64,000 nt of DNA from Cellulosimicrobium marinum (lineage in GTDB: Bacteria > Actinomycetota > Actinomycetes > Actinomycetales > Cellulomonadaceae), in assembly GCF_020551945.1 (NCBI RefSeq), contig NZ_JAJBZH010000004.1, positions 1 through 64,000 on the forward strand, read 5' to 3'. Below the pieces are notes generated by a model. It saw only the letters and a list, made by a program, of their open reading frames with translations, ran no database searches and had not been told where the DNA came from. Position numbers and translations under genes: made by a program. Positions 1 to 10,044 of the stretch are shown piece by piece (positions within the stretch are counted from its first letter, which is position 1; the number at the start of each line of letters is the position of its first letter).

Positions 1-68
1 AGCTAAGCCCTTCAGCGCCGATGGTACTGCCCTGGAGACGGGGTGGGAGAGTAGGACGCCGCCGGACA
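1..68 (+). rRNA. rrf: 5S ribosomal RNA, 3' portion (5' part outside window)
   Basis: The first bases carry the conserved 3' half of bacterial 5S rRNA, including the TGGTACTGC and GGGAGAGTAGGACGCCGCC blocks that form helices IV/V and the 3' strand of helix I. The 5' half lies before the window. It is followed 8 bases later by a strong hairpin terminator, as expected for the end of an rRNA operon. The exact 3' end is estimated to within a few bases. Confidence 0.9.
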
Positions 69-76
69 ACCCTTCA

Positions 77-110
77 CCGAAGGCCCACCCCACACGGGGT
101 GGGCCTTCGG
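77..110 (+). terminator. rRNA operon terminator
   Basis: A perfect 15-bp stem (77-91 with 96-110) closes a 4-base ACAC loop immediately after the 5S gene. No long T run follows, which is usual in actinobacteria. Confidence 0.85.
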
Positions 111-160
111 CATTTCCGCATGCAGGATCTTCACGACCAGAATTCTCGCGACCAGCGTTC

Positions 161-1135
161 TCACGACCAGCCGTACCCCGCGGTCCAGCGCACGATCTCG
201 GCGAAGAACCGGGCGCGCGGGCCGGGCGCCGAGAGGGCGAGGTCGTGCATCCCGCCCGGGATCCGCACGAGGGTGACCACAGGCCCGAGGTGCTGCGCAC
301 GGCGGGCGAGCGGCTCGACGTCGAGCACGATGTCCGCGCCCCGCATGTCCTCCGTCCACCGAGTGCTGAACAACGACCGCTCCGCGAGCAGCACGAGGAC
401 CGGGCAGTCCACGGCCAGACCGGCGGCGACCCGGGCGTGGCCGGCGATGATCGCGCGCAGCCACCCTGCGCGGACGGGGAACGAGGGCACAGGACGCCAC
501 GCGTCGTCGATCGTCCACGTCGCGTCCGCGCGGTCGCGCAGCGTCCGCGCGTAGTAGCCCGGGTCGACGTTCGGCAGCGGTGCGCGCGGCTGGAACCGCG
601 CGAGCTGCCGGATGGCCGGACCCGACACCGTCCGTGCCAGGGACGACCCCTGGAGCTCGAGCCACGGACTGTTGAGGACCAGGCCGCGCACCCGTCCCGG
701 GTGCCGGTGCGTCCACAGCGCGGCGACGAGACCACCGGTGGAGTGGCCCATGAGCATGACCGCCGCGTGGTCGCCCAGGTCTGCCCGGATCGCCGACAGC
801 GCGGCCTCGATGTCCGCGTCGTACGCGTCCAGGCTGTCGACGTAGCCCGGCGTGTGGTGCGGGCGTAGGCTCCGCCCGTACTTGCGCAGGTCGAGGGCGT
901 AGAAGGCGGCGCCCTGCCCGTGCCAGAGCTCCGCCAGCTCCGTCTGGAAGAAGTAGTCGCTCCAACCGTGCAGGTAGAGCACCGCGCGCGCCGGCCGCAG
1001 GGCCTCCGGTGCCGGCGGTGCGTAGCGCACCAGGGTGGCGACGACGCCGCCCTCGTCGTCGTCGGGCAGCTCGAGGGTGCGGTGCTCGTACCCCGCGCCC
1101 AGGACGTCGGGCTGCCAGCCCCCGCCGGCCGTCAT
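161..1135 (-). CDS. alpha/beta hydrolase (serine hydrolase / lysophospholipase-like)
   Basis: 324 residues from an ATG at 1135. It shows an oxyanion-hole region HGWSDYF (about residues 56-62), a nucleophile elbow GHSTGG with the catalytic serine near residue 132, and a C-terminal GGMHD stretch that probably supplies the catalytic histidine. These fit the serine aminopeptidase S33/lysophospholipase branch of the fold. The substrate cannot be told from sequence. There is no signal peptide, so it is probably cytoplasmic. It lies 76 bases downstream of the maleylpyruvate-isomerase-like gene on the same strand and may be cotranscribed with it. Longer in-frame starts would overlap that gene and are not needed. 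Confidence 0.8.
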   Translation of the reverse strand: MTAGGGWQPDVLGAGYEHRTLELPDDDEGGVVATLVRYAPPAPEALRPARAVLYLHGWSDYFFQTELAELWHGQGAAFYALDLRKYGRSLRPHHTPGYVDSLDAYDADIEAALSAIRADLGDHAAVMLMGHSTGGLVAALWTHRHPGRVRGLVLNSPWLELQGSSLARTVSGPAIRQLARFQPRAPLPNVDPGYYARTLRDRADATWTIDDAWRPVPSFPVRAGWLRAIIAGHARVAAGLAVDCPVLVLLAERSLFSTRWTEDMRGADIVLDVEPLARRAQHLGPVVTLVRIPGGMHDLALSAPGPRARFFAEIVRWTAGYGWS

Positions 1136-1211
1136 GAGCGGTCGGCGGACGCGCCGGACGAGGCCTCGACGGACGCGGTGCGCCGGGAGCGTGCCGGGAA
1201 CGGGTGGTACG

Positions 1212-1922
1212 TCACAGCAGCGGGAGCATCCTGCCGAGGTCGGGCACCGCCTCGGACGTGTGCACGGGGACGAGCGCAAGGGCGAGCCGGTCCACGTCGT
1301 ACGGTTCACGACCCGTCGCGAGGCGCGTCCACAGGAGCGGGTCGCGGATCTCGAGGCTCCAGCCGCCCCGTGCGACGACCACCCGCAGGAGCTCGTCGGC
1401 GACGGCGTCGAGAGCGGCACGGTCGACCGCGGACCCCGCGGCCGCGGGCAGCGAGCGGGCGAGGTCGTCGGCGTGGACGACGAGCTCGACGACCCGGGAG
1501 ACCACCATGTCCCGGAGGGTGATCGGCCCGCGCCGCGCCTGGACGACCCGCTCGGTCGCGAGCTCGTCGAGACGGGTGAAGGCCTCGGCGGCCATCCGCT
1601 CGACACCACCGAGGCGGTCGGCGGCGAGCTCGTGGTCGAGCTCGCGCGTGACGGCGGTGATCTCGTCGGCGCGCTCGGGGTAGCTGCCGATGTACTCGGC
1701 GAACGTCAGGGGCACGGTGCCCGGCGGGACGGGCGTGCACCGTGCGAGGGCGCCGAGCGCGCGGCCGAGGTGGGAGACCAGCTCGCCGACGGTCCAGCCG
1801 TCGAGGACGCTCGACCGGTCCGCCGCACGGTCGAGCTCCGAGCCGAGCGCTCGTAACCACCCGTCCAGGAGGTCCCACTGGGTGCGCAGATGACCGCTCG
1901 CGGTCGAGGTCTCGGAATCCAT
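1212..1922 (-). CDS. maleylpyruvate isomerase N-terminal domain protein (DinB-like, mycothiol-dependent type)
   Basis: 236 residues from ATG at 1922. The N-terminal half (LRTQWDLLDGWLRALGSEL ... GWTVGELVSHLGRALG) matches the four-helix DinB/MDMPI fold. That fold is known in actinobacteria for mycothiol-dependent isomerases and transferases, with metal-binding histidines such as the one in SHLGRAL and the one in VVHADDLARS. The C-terminal part is a variable SCP2-like region. The actual thiol-dependent reaction is unknown. mshA elsewhere in the window shows that the cell makes mycothiol. A degenerate -10-like CACGAT lies 6 bases before the start, the same geometry as the leaderless genes described elsewhere. 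Confidence 0.75.
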   Translation of the reverse strand: MDSETSTASGHLRTQWDLLDGWLRALGSELDRAADRSSVLDGWTVGELVSHLGRALGALARCTPVPPGTVPLTFAEYIGSYPERADEITAVTRELDHELAADRLGGVERMAAEAFTRLDELATERVVQARRGPITLRDMVVSRVVELVVHADDLARSLPAAAGSAVDRAALDAVADELLRVVVARGGWSLEIRDPLLWTRLATGREPYDVDRLALALVPVHTSEAVPDLGRMLPLL

Positions 1923-1980
1923 GGGCCCATCGTGCCGCACGCGCGGCCGGGGGGCGGCCCGGACGGACCGGACGGACCGG

Positions 1981-3273
1981 TCAGCGCGCCGCGGTGCGCT
2001 CGCCGAGGAAGTCGGCGACGAGCGGGCCGAGCTGGTCGTGCTCGATGAGGAAGCCGTCGTGCCCGTAGTCGCTGTGCAGCACGCGCAGCGGCTCCGCGCC
2101 GGGGACGCCGGCGGCGATCCTCGCGCAGTCGGCGGGCAGGAACAGCCGGTCGGAGTCGACGGCGACGACGAGCGTGCGCGCGGTGATCGAGGCGAGGGCG
2201 GCGTCGACCCCGCCGCGGTCCCGCCCGAGGTCGTGCGTGAGCATCGAGCGGGTGAGGACGACGTAGGAGTTGGCGTCGAACCGTCGCGCCAGCTTGTCCC
2301 CGTGGTGGTCGAGGTAGGACTGCACGGCGTAGCGGCCGTCGGTGAAGGGGTCCTCGCCGCCCTGCGGGAGACGGCCGAACCGTGCGTCGAGCTCGTCGGC
2401 GGTGCGGTACGTGGCGTGCGCGATCTGCCGGGCGAGCCCGAGACCGACGTGCGGCCCGTCGCCGTCGGACGCGTCGTAGTAGTCGCCCCCGCGGAACCGC
2501 GGGTCGGCGTGGATCGCGCCGATCTGCGGGTGGGCCCAGGCGATCTGGTCCCCGGTGGTCTGCGCGCCCGTGGCGACCGCGGCGATCGCCTCCACCTCGA
2601 TCCCCGCCTCGGGGCCGAGGACCGCCCACTCGAGCACGCGGTGGCCGCCCATGGAGGCGCCGATGACCAGGGCCCACGACGTGACCCCGAGCGTGCGGGC
2701 GAGCTCGATCTCCACCGCGACCTGGTCACGGGCGGTGACGCGCGGGAACCGGCTGCCCCAGGGGGCGCCGTCGGCGGCGGGGGAGGCGGGCCCGGTGGTG
2801 CCCTGGCACCCGCCGAGGACGTTCGGTGCGACGACGAACCAGCGGTCGGTGTCGATGGGGGCGCCGGGGCCGATCATGTCCTGCCACCAGCCGGCGGTGC
2901 GGTGTCCCGGACCTGCGGGGCCGGTCACGTGGGAGTCGCCGGTGAGGGCGTGGAGCACGAGCACCGCGTTGGAGCCGTCGGGCGCGAGGGTGCCCCAGGT
3001 CTCGTACGCGACGCGCACGTCGGCGATCCGTGCCCCGGACTCGAGGTCGAACGTGCCGACGTCCGCGAACCGCCGCTGCCCGGCGTCGTCCCCCTCGAGC
3101 CACGCCCCGGTGACGGGCACGGGGCCCGCCGTGCGGGCGCGCGCCGACGCGCCCGCGCGCCGCGTCGCGGAGCGGGCCTGCCGGGGACGGGGGTGCTCGT
3201 CGGTCACGGTGCTCACCGTCGGCCACTGTACGGCCGGGGCACCGGCGGCGCCCCGGCCGTCCAGATTCGCCAT
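1981..3273 (-). CDS. metX: homoserine O-acetyltransferase
   Basis: MetX acylates L-homoserine with acetyl-CoA to make O-acetyl-L-homoserine for direct sulfhydrylation to homocysteine. The alpha/beta-hydrolase signature is clear: HALTGDSH (residues 108-115), the nucleophile motif GASMGG with Ser207, an Asp in DSDRLFLP and a catalytic His in YGHDGF near the C terminus. It starts 7 bases after the metY stop, so metY-metX is an operon. The ATG at 3273 gives 430 residues with an Arg-rich N-terminal extension of about 45 residues. An internal GTG (VSTVTDE, near residue 20) is a plausible alternative, and neither start has a strong ribosome site. Confidence 0.93.
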   Translation of the reverse strand: MANLDGRGAAGAPAVQWPTVSTVTDEHPRPRQARSATRRAGASARARTAGPVPVTGAWLEGDDAGQRRFADVGTFDLESGARIADVRVAYETWGTLAPDGSNAVLVLHALTGDSHVTGPAGPGHRTAGWWQDMIGPGAPIDTDRWFVVAPNVLGGCQGTTGPASPAADGAPWGSRFPRVTARDQVAVEIELARTLGVTSWALVIGASMGGHRVLEWAVLGPEAGIEVEAIAAVATGAQTTGDQIAWAHPQIGAIHADPRFRGGDYYDASDGDGPHVGLGLARQIAHATYRTADELDARFGRLPQGGEDPFTDGRYAVQSYLDHHGDKLARRFDANSYVVLTRSMLTHDLGRDRGGVDAALASITARTLVVAVDSDRLFLPADCARIAAGVPGAEPLRVLHSDYGHDGFLIEHDQLGPLVADFLGERTAAR

Positions 3274-3280
3274 CGCGCGC

Positions 3281-4618
3281 TCAGGCGCCCAGCGCGGACT
3301 TCGCCGCGGTGAACCCGAGCTCGAGGTCGGCGAGGATGTCGTCGACGTGCTCGATACCGACGGCGAGACGCACCAGCCCGGGGGTGACCCCGGACAGCGC
3401 CTGCTCCTCGGGCGTGAGCTGGCTGTGCGTCGTCGAGGCCGGGTGGATGACGAGGGAGCGCACGTCGCCGATGTTCGCGACGTTCGAGTGGAGCTGCAGG
3501 GCGGAGACGAACGCCTGCCCTGCCTCGCTCCCGCCGTCGAGCTCGAACGCGAGCACGGCGCCCGCGCCGCGCGGCAGGTACTTCTGCGCGTTCGCGTGCC
3601 ACGGGCTCGACGGGAGGCCGGCGTAGTGGACGGTGCGGACGTCGTCGCGCGCCTCCAGCCACTCGGCGACCCGCTGCGCGTTGGCGACGTGGCGCTCGAC
3701 GCGCAGGGAGAGCGTCTCGATGCCCTGGGCGATGAGGAACGCGTTGAACGGGGAGATCGCCGAGCCGAGGTCGCGCAGGAGCTGCACCCGCGCCTTGAGG
3801 ACGTAGGCGAGGTTCGCGCCGAGGATGCCGTTCACGCCGAGGTCGCGGGCGTAGACCAGGCCGTCGTACGACGGGTCGGGCGTGTTGAAGGTGGGGAACC
3901 GCTCGGGGTCGGCCGCGAAGTCGAACGTGCCGGCGTCGACGATGACACCGCCGATGGCCGCGCCGTGGCCGCCGAGGTACTTCGTCGCGGAGTGCACCAC
4001 GACGTCGGCGCCGTGCTCGATCGGCCGCACGAGGTACGGCGTCGCGACGGTGTTGTCCACGACGAGGGGCACGCCGCTGGTGTGGGCCACCTCGGCGACG
4101 GCCTCGATGTCGAGGACGTCGGCGCGCGGGTTGGGGATCGTCTCGGCGAAGAAGAGCTTGGTGGTGGGGCGCACGGCGTCGCGCCAGGCCTGAGGGTCGT
4201 GCGGGTCGGTGACGAACGTGGTCTCGACGCCGAACCGGGGGAGCGTGTGGTGCAGCAGGTTGTAGGTGCCGCCGTACAGGCTCGGGGAGGCGACGACGTG
4301 GTCGCCCGCCTGCGCGACGTTGAGGATCGCGAACGTCTCGGCCGCCTGGCCCGAGGCGAGGAGGAGGGCGCCCACGCCGCCCTCGAGCGACGCGATGCGG
4401 TTCTCCACGACCTCCTGGGTCGGGTTGCCGATGCGCGTGTAGATCGGGCCGAGGTCCTTGAGCGCGAACCGGTCGGCGGCGACCGAGGCGTCGGGGAAGA
4501 CGAAGGACGTGGTCTGGTAGATCGGCAGGGCGCGCGCCCCGGTGGCGGGGTCGGCGGACTGTCCGGCGTGGACCTGGCGGGTCTCGAAGGACCAGGCGGG
4601 GGACTGCTCGGTGCTCAT
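3281..4618 (-). CDS. metY: O-acetylhomoserine aminocarboxypropyltransferase / sulfhydrylase
   Basis: This is a PLP-dependent Cys/Met-metabolism enzyme of 445 residues that combines O-acetylhomoserine with sulfide (or methanethiol) to give homocysteine (or methionine). The PLP lysine lies in [11 protein letters not shown] (Lys213), and the upstream [11 protein letters not shown] and TRIGNPT motifs are typical of the O-acetylhomoserine sulfhydrylase subgroup. ATG at 4618 is preceded by an AGGAG site about 7 bases upstream. It is the first gene of metY-metX. The upstream region holds a short cysteine-ending open frame (4780-4803) that may couple expression to cysteine supply. Confidence 0.93.
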   Translation of the reverse strand: MSTEQSPAWSFETRQVHAGQSADPATGARALPIYQTTSFVFPDASVAADRFALKDLGPIYTRIGNPTQEVVENRIASLEGGVGALLLASGQAAETFAILNVAQAGDHVVASPSLYGGTYNLLHHTLPRFGVETTFVTDPHDPQAWRDAVRPTTKLFFAETIPNPRADVLDIEAVAEVAHTSGVPLVVDNTVATPYLVRPIEHGADVVVHSATKYLGGHGAAIGGVIVDAGTFDFAADPERFPTFNTPDPSYDGLVYARDLGVNGILGANLAYVLKARVQLLRDLGSAISPFNAFLIAQGIETLSLRVERHVANAQRVAEWLEARDDVRTVHYAGLPSSPWHANAQKYLPRGAGAVLAFELDGGSEAGQAFVSALQLHSNVANIGDVRSLVIHPASTTHSQLTPEEQALSGVTPGLVRLAVGIEHVDDILADLELGFTAAKSALGA

Positions 4619-4729
4619 GGGTTCGCTCCTGCGGTGGCGGGGATCGGACGGGAGGGGCCGTGGGGAGCGGCACGGTCGTCGACCGGTCCCACGGCACGAG
4701 CGGCGCACGCGGGTCGGGGGTGCCCGGGC

Positions 4730-4749
4730 GGTCGCCGCCGTCGGCGACC
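4730..4749 (-). promoter_or_regulatory. hairpin between the candidate Cys leader peptide and metY
   Basis: An 8-bp perfect stem (4730-4737 with 4742-4749) and a 4-base loop lie 30 bases past the stop of the short Cys-ending frame and about 110 bases before metY. It could be the alternative structure of an attenuator. No U run follows, so a Rho-dependent or translational mechanism would be more likely. Function is inferred only from position. Confidence 0.3.
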
Positions 4750-4779
4750 TCTCTCAGGGCAGGCGAACGTGCGCTGCGG

Positions 4780-4803
4780 TCAGCAACACATTCGACGGGT
4801 CAT
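4780..4803 (-). CDS. candidate polycysteine leader peptide upstream of metYX
   Basis: A tiny frame on the minus strand encodes MTRRMCC followed by TGA. In-frame GTG codons upstream (about 4836 and 4821) would extend it to roughly 12-19 residues with a third cysteine. It lies about 160 bases before metY, and a 20-base perfect hairpin (4730-4749) follows it. Short leader ORFs ending in consecutive Cys codons are known upstream of sulfur-assimilation genes in mycobacteria, where they act as cysteine-responsive attenuators. The assignment here is by analogy and position. No good ribosome site sits next to the ATG, and leaderless translation is possible. Confidence 0.45.
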   Translation of the reverse strand: MTRRMCC

Positions 4804-4894
4804 GGCTCGACAGTAGGCACGCACCTCCGGGAGCGACACCCCGTTCTCGCGATGTGAGACCAGATGGTGAGAAGCCGTCCGGGGCCGGGACGCA

Positions 4895-4933
4895 CGACGG
4901 CGCCCCGCACCGCGAGGGTGAGGGGCGCCGTCG
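4895..4933 (-). terminator. terminator of ppa
   Basis: A perfect 12-bp GC-rich stem (4895-4906 with 4922-4933) with a 15-base loop begins 20 bases after the ppa stop on the minus strand. It separates ppa from the metY leader region. Confidence 0.6.
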
Positions 4934-4953
4934 GGCAGCGGGGAGGGCCGGGG

Positions 4954-5457
4954 TCAGTGCCCGGGCGTGTGGTACCCCGAGTCGATCGCGCGCTGCAGCG
5001 ACCGCTCGATCTCGGCCTCGGCCTCGGTGCGGCCCACCCAGTGGGCGCCCTCGACCGACTTGCCGGGCTCGAGGTCCTTGTAGACCTCGAAGAAGTGCTG
5101 GATCTCCAGGCGGTGGAAGTCCGAGACGTCGTCGATGTCCTGGCGCCACGCGGCACGCTGGTCGCCCGTGGGCACGCACAGCACCTTGTCGTCGCCGCCT
5201 GCCTCGTCGCGCATGCGGAACATCCCGAGCGCACGGCAGCGGATGAGGCACCCGGGGAACGTGGGCTCCTCCAGGAGGACCAGGGCGTCGAGCGGGTCGC
5301 CGTCCTCGCCGAGGGTGCCCTCGATGAAGCCGTAGTCGTCCGGGTAGCGCGTCGACGTGAAGAGCATGCGGTCGAGACGGATCCGGCCGGTCGCGTGGTC
5401 GACCTCGTACTTGTTGCGCTGGCCCTTCGGGATCTCGATCGTGACGTCGAACTCCAC
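4954..5457 (-). CDS. ppa: inorganic pyrophosphatase, family I
   Basis: Hydrolyses pyrophosphate to two phosphates, driving biosynthesis. 167 residues, the usual size for the bacterial soluble family I enzyme. The sequence carries [14 protein letters not shown], the Mg-binding signature [10 protein letters not shown] and the C-terminal [11 protein letters not shown] region. The start is GTG at 5457 with a well placed GGAGGA ribosome site. It is a single-gene unit with its own terminator, divergent from dacB across about 160 bases in which no clear promoter for ppa could be assigned. Confidence 0.96.
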   Translation of the reverse strand: MEFDVTIEIPKGQRNKYEVDHATGRIRLDRMLFTSTRYPDDYGFIEGTLGEDGDPLDALVLLEEPTFPGCLIRCRALGMFRMRDEAGGDDKVLCVPTGDQRAAWRQDIDDVSDFHRLEIQHFFEVYKDLEPGKSVEGAHWVGRTEAEAEIERSLQRAIDSGYHTPGH

Positions 5458-5607
5458 TGCTGTCCTCCAGTCGTACCGGCACCGCGGTCGTCGGGCGGTG
5501 GCTGGTCGGGTGTGATCGACGGACGACGCCGTCGTGCGGCTCCTAGTGTGACACGTGCGTCCCCGCCGTGAGGGCGCCGCGAGGCGGGTCCACGGCCTCC
5601 CGTGAGT

Positions 5608-5613
5608 GATAAT
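5608..5613 (+). promoter_or_regulatory. -10 box (GATAAT) of dacB
   Basis: GATAAT ends 6 bases before an in-frame GTG at 5620, the same arrangement seen before many genes in this window. It suggests transcription starting at or next to the start codon. Confidence 0.55.
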
Positions 5614-5619
5614 GCGCAC

Positions 5620-7104
5620 GTGCTCGAGACCGGACCCGTCCTGCGCGACGGCCGGCACGCACGCACGGCAGGTCACGACCGAGGGAGCCGCATGGGCTGG
5701 GGCACGCGCGCCGGTGTCGCCGTCGGCGTCGTCGTCGCGCTCACGGGTGGCTACCTCGTCGCGGACGCGGTCGACGTGGTCCCGGGCATGCTCACCACCG
5801 CCCCCCCGCCGCCCGAGCCCGCCCCCTTCCCCGACGCGCCCGGCGCCGTCCCCGCGCCGGCGCTCGCCGCGGGCCTCCCCGCGCTCGACCCCGCGGCCCC
5901 CGTGCCCGCCGTCGCGACCGTGCAGGACCTCACCGACGACCTCGTCGCCGACCAGCGCCTCGGGCCGCGCGTCGGCGCGCTCGTCGTCGACGCCGCCACG
6001 GGCGACGTCCTCGGCACGGCGGGGGAGACCACGGGCCACGTGCCCGCGTCCACGCTCAAGGTGCTCACCGCCGCCGCCGCCCTCACGTCGCCCGGCCCGC
6101 ACGCCACCCTGCCGACCCGCGCGGTCCTCGACGGGCAGGACACGGTCGTGCTCGTCGGGGGCGGGGACATGATGCTCGCCGCGGGCGCCGGCGACCCGAC
6201 GGCCGTCAACGGTCGCGCCGGGCTCGCCGACCTCGCCGCCCAGGTCTCCGCCGAGCTGCGGCTCACCGGCGCGACCACCGTGGCGCTGCGCCTCGACGAC
6301 ACCCTCTTCACCGGCCCGGCGGTCTCGCCGGCGGTCTTCGCCGGCAACGTCACCGCCGGGTACGTCGCCCCCGTCGCGGCGCTCGCCGTGGACATCGCAC
6401 GGCTCGAGGACGAGGAGTACGCGCCACGCGCCGCCGACCCCGCCCTGGCGGCCGCCGAGGCGTTCGTCGCCGCCCTCGACGCCGAGGGGATCACCGTCTC
6501 CGGCGACGTGGCCCGGGCGCCCGCACCCGACGACGCCCGCGTCCTCGGCGAGGTCGAGTCCGCGCCGCTCGGCGAGGTCGTCGACTACCTGCTCCAGCAC
6601 TCGGACAACACGATCACCGAGGTCGTCGGCCGGGTCGTCGCGCTCGACGCCGGGCTCCCCGGCTCGGGCGAGGGCGCGACCCGGGCCGTGCGGGCCGCGG
6701 TCGAGGGGCTCGGCGTCGACCTCACGGGCGCGACCCTCGCCGACCTCTCCGGCCTCGGGGACGGCTCCGTGCTCACGCCCCGCCAGCTCGCCGACGTCGT
6801 GCTGCTCCTCGCCGACCCCGGGCACCCGCAGCTGCGGACCGGCGCCGTGGGTCTCCCCGTCGCCGGGCTGTCCGGGACGCTCGACGACCGCTTCCTCGAC
6901 AACGCGGGGCGCGGCGTCGTCCGCGCGAAGACGGGCAGCCTGCCCGACGTCACCTCGCTCGCCGGGACGGTCGTCACCGCGGACGACCGCCAGCTCGTCT
7001 TCGCGCTCATGACCGACGCCGTGCCCGACGGCGGCACGTACGGCGCGCGGATCATCCTCGACGACTTCGTGGGGTCGCTCGCGGAGTGCGGCTGCGGCCC
7101 CTGA
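5620..7104 (+). CDS. dacB: D-alanyl-D-alanine carboxypeptidase/endopeptidase (PBP4 type)
   Basis: A class C penicillin-binding protein (peptidase family S13) that trims or cuts peptidoglycan peptides. Counting from GTG 5620 (494 residues), a single N-terminal membrane segment lies at about 29-48, followed by a Pro-rich stretch. Then come the three active-site motifs: S-x-x-K at 144-147 (ASTLK), SDN at 328-330 and KTG at 437-439. The long insert between motifs 1 and 2 is typical of S13 enzymes. An alternative start is ATG 5692, which has a GGGAG ribosome site and gives 470 residues starting just before the membrane segment. It is followed by the metalloprotease gene after 44 bases. Confidence 0.9.
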   Translation: MLETGPVLRDGRHARTAGHDRGSRMGWGTRAGVAVGVVVALTGGYLVADAVDVVPGMLTTAPPPPEPAPFPDAPGAVPAPALAAGLPALDPAAPVPAVATVQDLTDDLVADQRLGPRVGALVVDAATGDVLGTAGETTGHVPASTLKVLTAAAALTSPGPHATLPTRAVLDGQDTVVLVGGGDMMLAAGAGDPTAVNGRAGLADLAAQVSAELRLTGATTVALRLDDTLFTGPAVSPAVFAGNVTAGYVAPVAALAVDIARLEDEEYAPRAADPALAAAEAFVAALDAEGITVSGDVARAPAPDDARVLGEVESAPLGEVVDYLLQHSDNTITEVVGRVVALDAGLPGSGEGATRAVRAAVEGLGVDLTGATLADLSGLGDGSVLTPRQLADVVLLLADPGHPQLRTGAVGLPVAGLSGTLDDRFLDNAGRGVVRAKTGSLPDVTSLAGTVVTADDRQLVFALMTDAVPDGGTYGARIILDDFVGSLAECGCGP

Positions 7105-7136
7105 CGCGTCGACCCGTCGGTGCGCCGGGTGCGGGA

Positions 7137-7142
7137 TACCGT
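7137..7142 (+). promoter_or_regulatory. -10 box (TACCGT) of the metalloprotease gene
   Basis: TACCGT ends 6 bases before the GTG at 7149, consistent with a leaderless transcript. Confidence 0.5.
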
Positions 7143-7148
7143 GGAGCG

Positions 7149-8273
7149 GTGACGCTCGTCGAGAACGCCGACCGCCCGCCGCGGACCGCGATCGTGGATT
7201 GGGGCGCGGCCGCGCAGATCGCCGGACGGCTCGCCCCGCCCGGCCCGACCGCCTCGCGCGACGAGCTGGCCGACCTCGTCGAGGACCTGCGGGACGCGGC
7301 CTCCCGGGCCGTCCCCCACGTGCTCGACGTCACCCGCATGACCCCGGCCGGGGACCCGCGCCCGCACGAGCTGGGCACCGTCTTCGTCGTCGACCGCGCC
7401 CGGTGGGCGCGCGCCAACACGGAGATCATGAGCGCGCTCACCGAGGGCGTCGCCGACACGCTCCTCGACGACGGCACCGGTCGGCCCCCGCGCGTCCCCC
7501 AGGCGACCGCCCTCGTCGGCGCCGCCCAGGTGGGGTCCGTCCTGGCCGTCCTCGCGAGCCGCGTGCTCGGGCAGTTCGACCCCTACAGCGCACCCGCCGA
7601 CGCCCCCGGGCCGGGCCGGCTCGTCCTCGTCGCGCCCAACGTCCTGCAGGTCGAGCGCGCGCTCGACCTCGTCCCGGCGGACTTCCGCCTGTGGGTCTGC
7701 CTGCACGAGCAGACCCACGCCCTGCAGTTCGCCGCCGCCCCCTGGCTCGCCGCCCACCTGCGCGAGCGGGCCGGCCGCCTCCTGGCCGACCTCTCGGCGT
7801 CCTCCCGGCGGCTCGCCGAGGCGCGCCTGCGGGAGAAGCTGCGGACCGTCGGGCGCGCCGTCCTCGACGCCGTGCGGGGCGAGGGCACCACGCTCGTCGA
7901 CGGGTTCCTCACCGACGACGAGCGGCACCAGCTCGAGGACGTCTCCGCCGTCATGGCCCTGCTGGAGGGGCACGCCGACGTCGCGATGGACGCCGTCGGC
8001 CCCCGGACGGTCCGCACCGTGCGGAGCATCCGCCGCACCTTCGAGGCGCGGCGCGACGGCGCGGGCGCCTCCGGGGCGGACGTCGTGCTGCGGCGTCTCC
8101 TCGGCATGGACGCGAAGATCGCCCAGTACCGCGACGGCGCCGCCTTCGTCCGCGCCGTCGAGAAGGAGGTCGGCCGGGACGGTTTCAACGCCGTGTGGGC
8201 CGCGCCCGAGAACCTCCCCACGGCCCGCGAGATCGCCGACGCGCGCGCCTGGGTGCGCCGCGTCCACGGCTGA
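7149..8273 (+). CDS. zinc-dependent metalloprotease, DUF2342 / F420-biosynthesis-associated family
   Basis: 374 residues from GTG 7149. It contains a zincin-like HEQTH motif at 186-190 and a downstream EGHADVAMD segment that could supply the third ligand. The family (often labelled coenzyme F420 biosynthesis associated, zinc-dependent metalloprotease) is common in actinobacteria and normally lies next to dacB and tilS, as here. Its substrate is not known. No signal peptide is visible, so it is presumably cytoplasmic. The frame also opens at 7086 inside the end of dacB, but the -10 box and the start of homology favour 7149. Confidence 0.85.
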   Translation: MTLVENADRPPRTAIVDWGAAAQIAGRLAPPGPTASRDELADLVEDLRDAASRAVPHVLDVTRMTPAGDPRPHELGTVFVVDRARWARANTEIMSALTEGVADTLLDDGTGRPPRVPQATALVGAAQVGSVLAVLASRVLGQFDPYSAPADAPGPGRLVLVAPNVLQVERALDLVPADFRLWVCLHEQTHALQFAAAPWLAAHLRERAGRLLADLSASSRRLAEARLREKLRTVGRAVLDAVRGEGTTLVDGFLTDDERHQLEDVSAVMALLEGHADVAMDAVGPRTVRTVRSIRRTFEARRDGAGASGADVVLRRLLGMDAKIAQYRDGAAFVRAVEKEVGRDGFNAVWAAPENLPTAREIADARAWVRRVHG

Positions 8274-8277
8274 GCCG

Positions 8278-9363
8278 GTGGGCGGTCCCGACCCGGTCGT
8301 CGCCACGGCGCGTCGCGCCGTGCGCGGCGCGCTGCGCGACCTCGCGCCCCACGACCTCGTCCTCGTCGCGTGCTCCGGCGGGGCGGACTCGACGGCGCTC
8401 GCGGCCGCGACCGCGTTCGTCGCCCCCCGGCTCGGGCTGCGGGCGGGGGCTGTGGTCGTCGACCATGGTCTCCAGGACGGCAGCGCGGACGTGGCGGGCG
8501 CGGCGGCGGCGCGGTGCGCAGGACTGGGCCTCGACCCGGTGGACGTGCGCCGCGTCGTCGTCCCGCGCACCGGGGCCGGGCTCGAGGCCGACGCCCGGAC
8601 CGTGCGGTACGCCGCGCTCGACGCGGCCGCGGACCAGCACGGCGCTCGTGCCGTGCTGCTCGGGCACACGCTCGACGACCAGGCGGAGTCCGTGCTGCTC
8701 GGCCTCGCACGAGGGTCGGGCGCGCGCTCCCTCGCGGGCATGGCCGACCGACGCGGCCGCCTGCGCCGCCCCTTCCTCGGGCTGCGGCGCGCCGACACCG
8801 AGGCCGTGTGCACCACCCTCGGGCTCGCCTGGTGGGACGACCCCACGAACGTCGTGCCCGACGCCGCGGGGCCCGTCCGCTCGCAGGTGCGGGCCCGCGT
8901 GGTCCCGGCGCTCGTCGACGTCCTCGGCCCCGGCGCCGTCCCGGGCCTCGCGCGGACCGCCGACCTGCTGCGCGACGACGCCGACCTGCTCGACGACCTC
9001 GCCGCGGACCTCCTCGACCGGGCGCTCGTCGGACCGTCCGGCGGTCCCGAACCGTCCGGCGGTCCCGGCGTGCCTGGCGCTCCCGGTGCCGCCGACAGGG
9101 GACCGGTCGGGCTCGACGTCGGCGTGCTCGCGGACGCGCACGCGGCGCTACGGCGCCGGGCGCTGCGGGCCGCGGCGCTGCGAGCCGGATGCCCCGCGGG
9201 CGACCTGTTCGCGGTCCACGTCGACGCCCTCGACGCCCTCGTCACGGCCTGGCGCGGCCAGGGGCCCGTGCACCTGCCGGGCGACCTGAGGGCGGCGCGC
9301 GCGTGTGGCAGGCTTTCCCTGGGCCCCGCCCCCTCCCACCGCACCCCCCCGACCCAGGAGTGA
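8278..9363 (+). CDS. tilS: tRNA(Ile)-lysidine synthase
   Basis: TilS attaches lysine to C34 of the CAU-anticodon tRNA-Ile so that it reads AUA. 361 residues from GTG 8278, which lies 4 bases after the previous stop. The N-type ATP pyrophosphatase P-loop SGGADS is at residues 33-38, followed by [11 protein letters not shown] and [11 protein letters not shown], both family signatures. Between the catalytic and C-terminal parts is a Gly/Pro/Ser-rich insert (about residues 252-275) created by a 17-bp direct repeat at 9033-9067. The next gene, hpt, starts 5 bases after the stop, a widespread tilS-hpt-ftsH order. Confidence 0.93.
   Translation: MGGPDPVVATARRAVRGALRDLAPHDLVLVACSGGADSTALAAATAFVAPRLGLRAGAVVVDHGLQDGSADVAGAAAARCAGLGLDPVDVRRVVVPRTGAGLEADARTVRYAALDAAADQHGARAVLLGHTLDDQAESVLLGLARGSGARSLAGMADRRGRLRRPFLGLRRADTEAVCTTLGLAWWDDPTNVVPDAAGPVRSQVRARVVPALVDVLGPGAVPGLARTADLLRDDADLLDDLAADLLDRALVGPSGGPEPSGGPGVPGAPGAADRGPVGLDVGVLADAHAALRRRALRAAALRAGCPAGDLFAVHVDALDALVTAWRGQGPVHLPGDLRAARACGRLSLGPAPSHRTPPTQE
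9033..9067 (+). repeat. 17-bp direct repeat inside tilS
   Basis: Two identical 17-bp copies (9033-9049 and 9051-9067, period 18) encode PSGG-type repeats in a linker of TilS. The period is a multiple of three, so the frame is preserved. Confidence 0.8.
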
Positions 9364-9368
9364 CCCCC

Positions 9369-9923
<555 letters not shown>

Positions 9924-9982
9924 CCGGGCCACGCCCTGGGCGAACAGGGGCCCGTACCACAGCGGGCCCCCAGGCGGAGCGT

Positions 9983-9988
9983 GTAGTT
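9983..9988 (+). promoter_or_regulatory. possible -10 box (TAGTTT) for ftsH
   Basis: A TAGTTT lies in the 121-base gap between hpt and ftsH, about 56 bases before the ftsH start. The gap has no terminator, so ftsH may also be read through from hpt. Confidence 0.3.
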
Positions 9989-10044
9989 TCGAGCCCGAAC
10001 ACTTGCGCGAGCGGAGGGATCCGGGGCCGCGCGCCCCGTCGCCG

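Noticed and set aside
4619-4953. Possible SAM riboswitch (SAM-I or SAM-IV) upstream of metY
   Set aside because: I looked for the conserved internal-loop and pseudoknot sequences on the minus strand and did not find them. The short Cys-ending frame is a better explanation.
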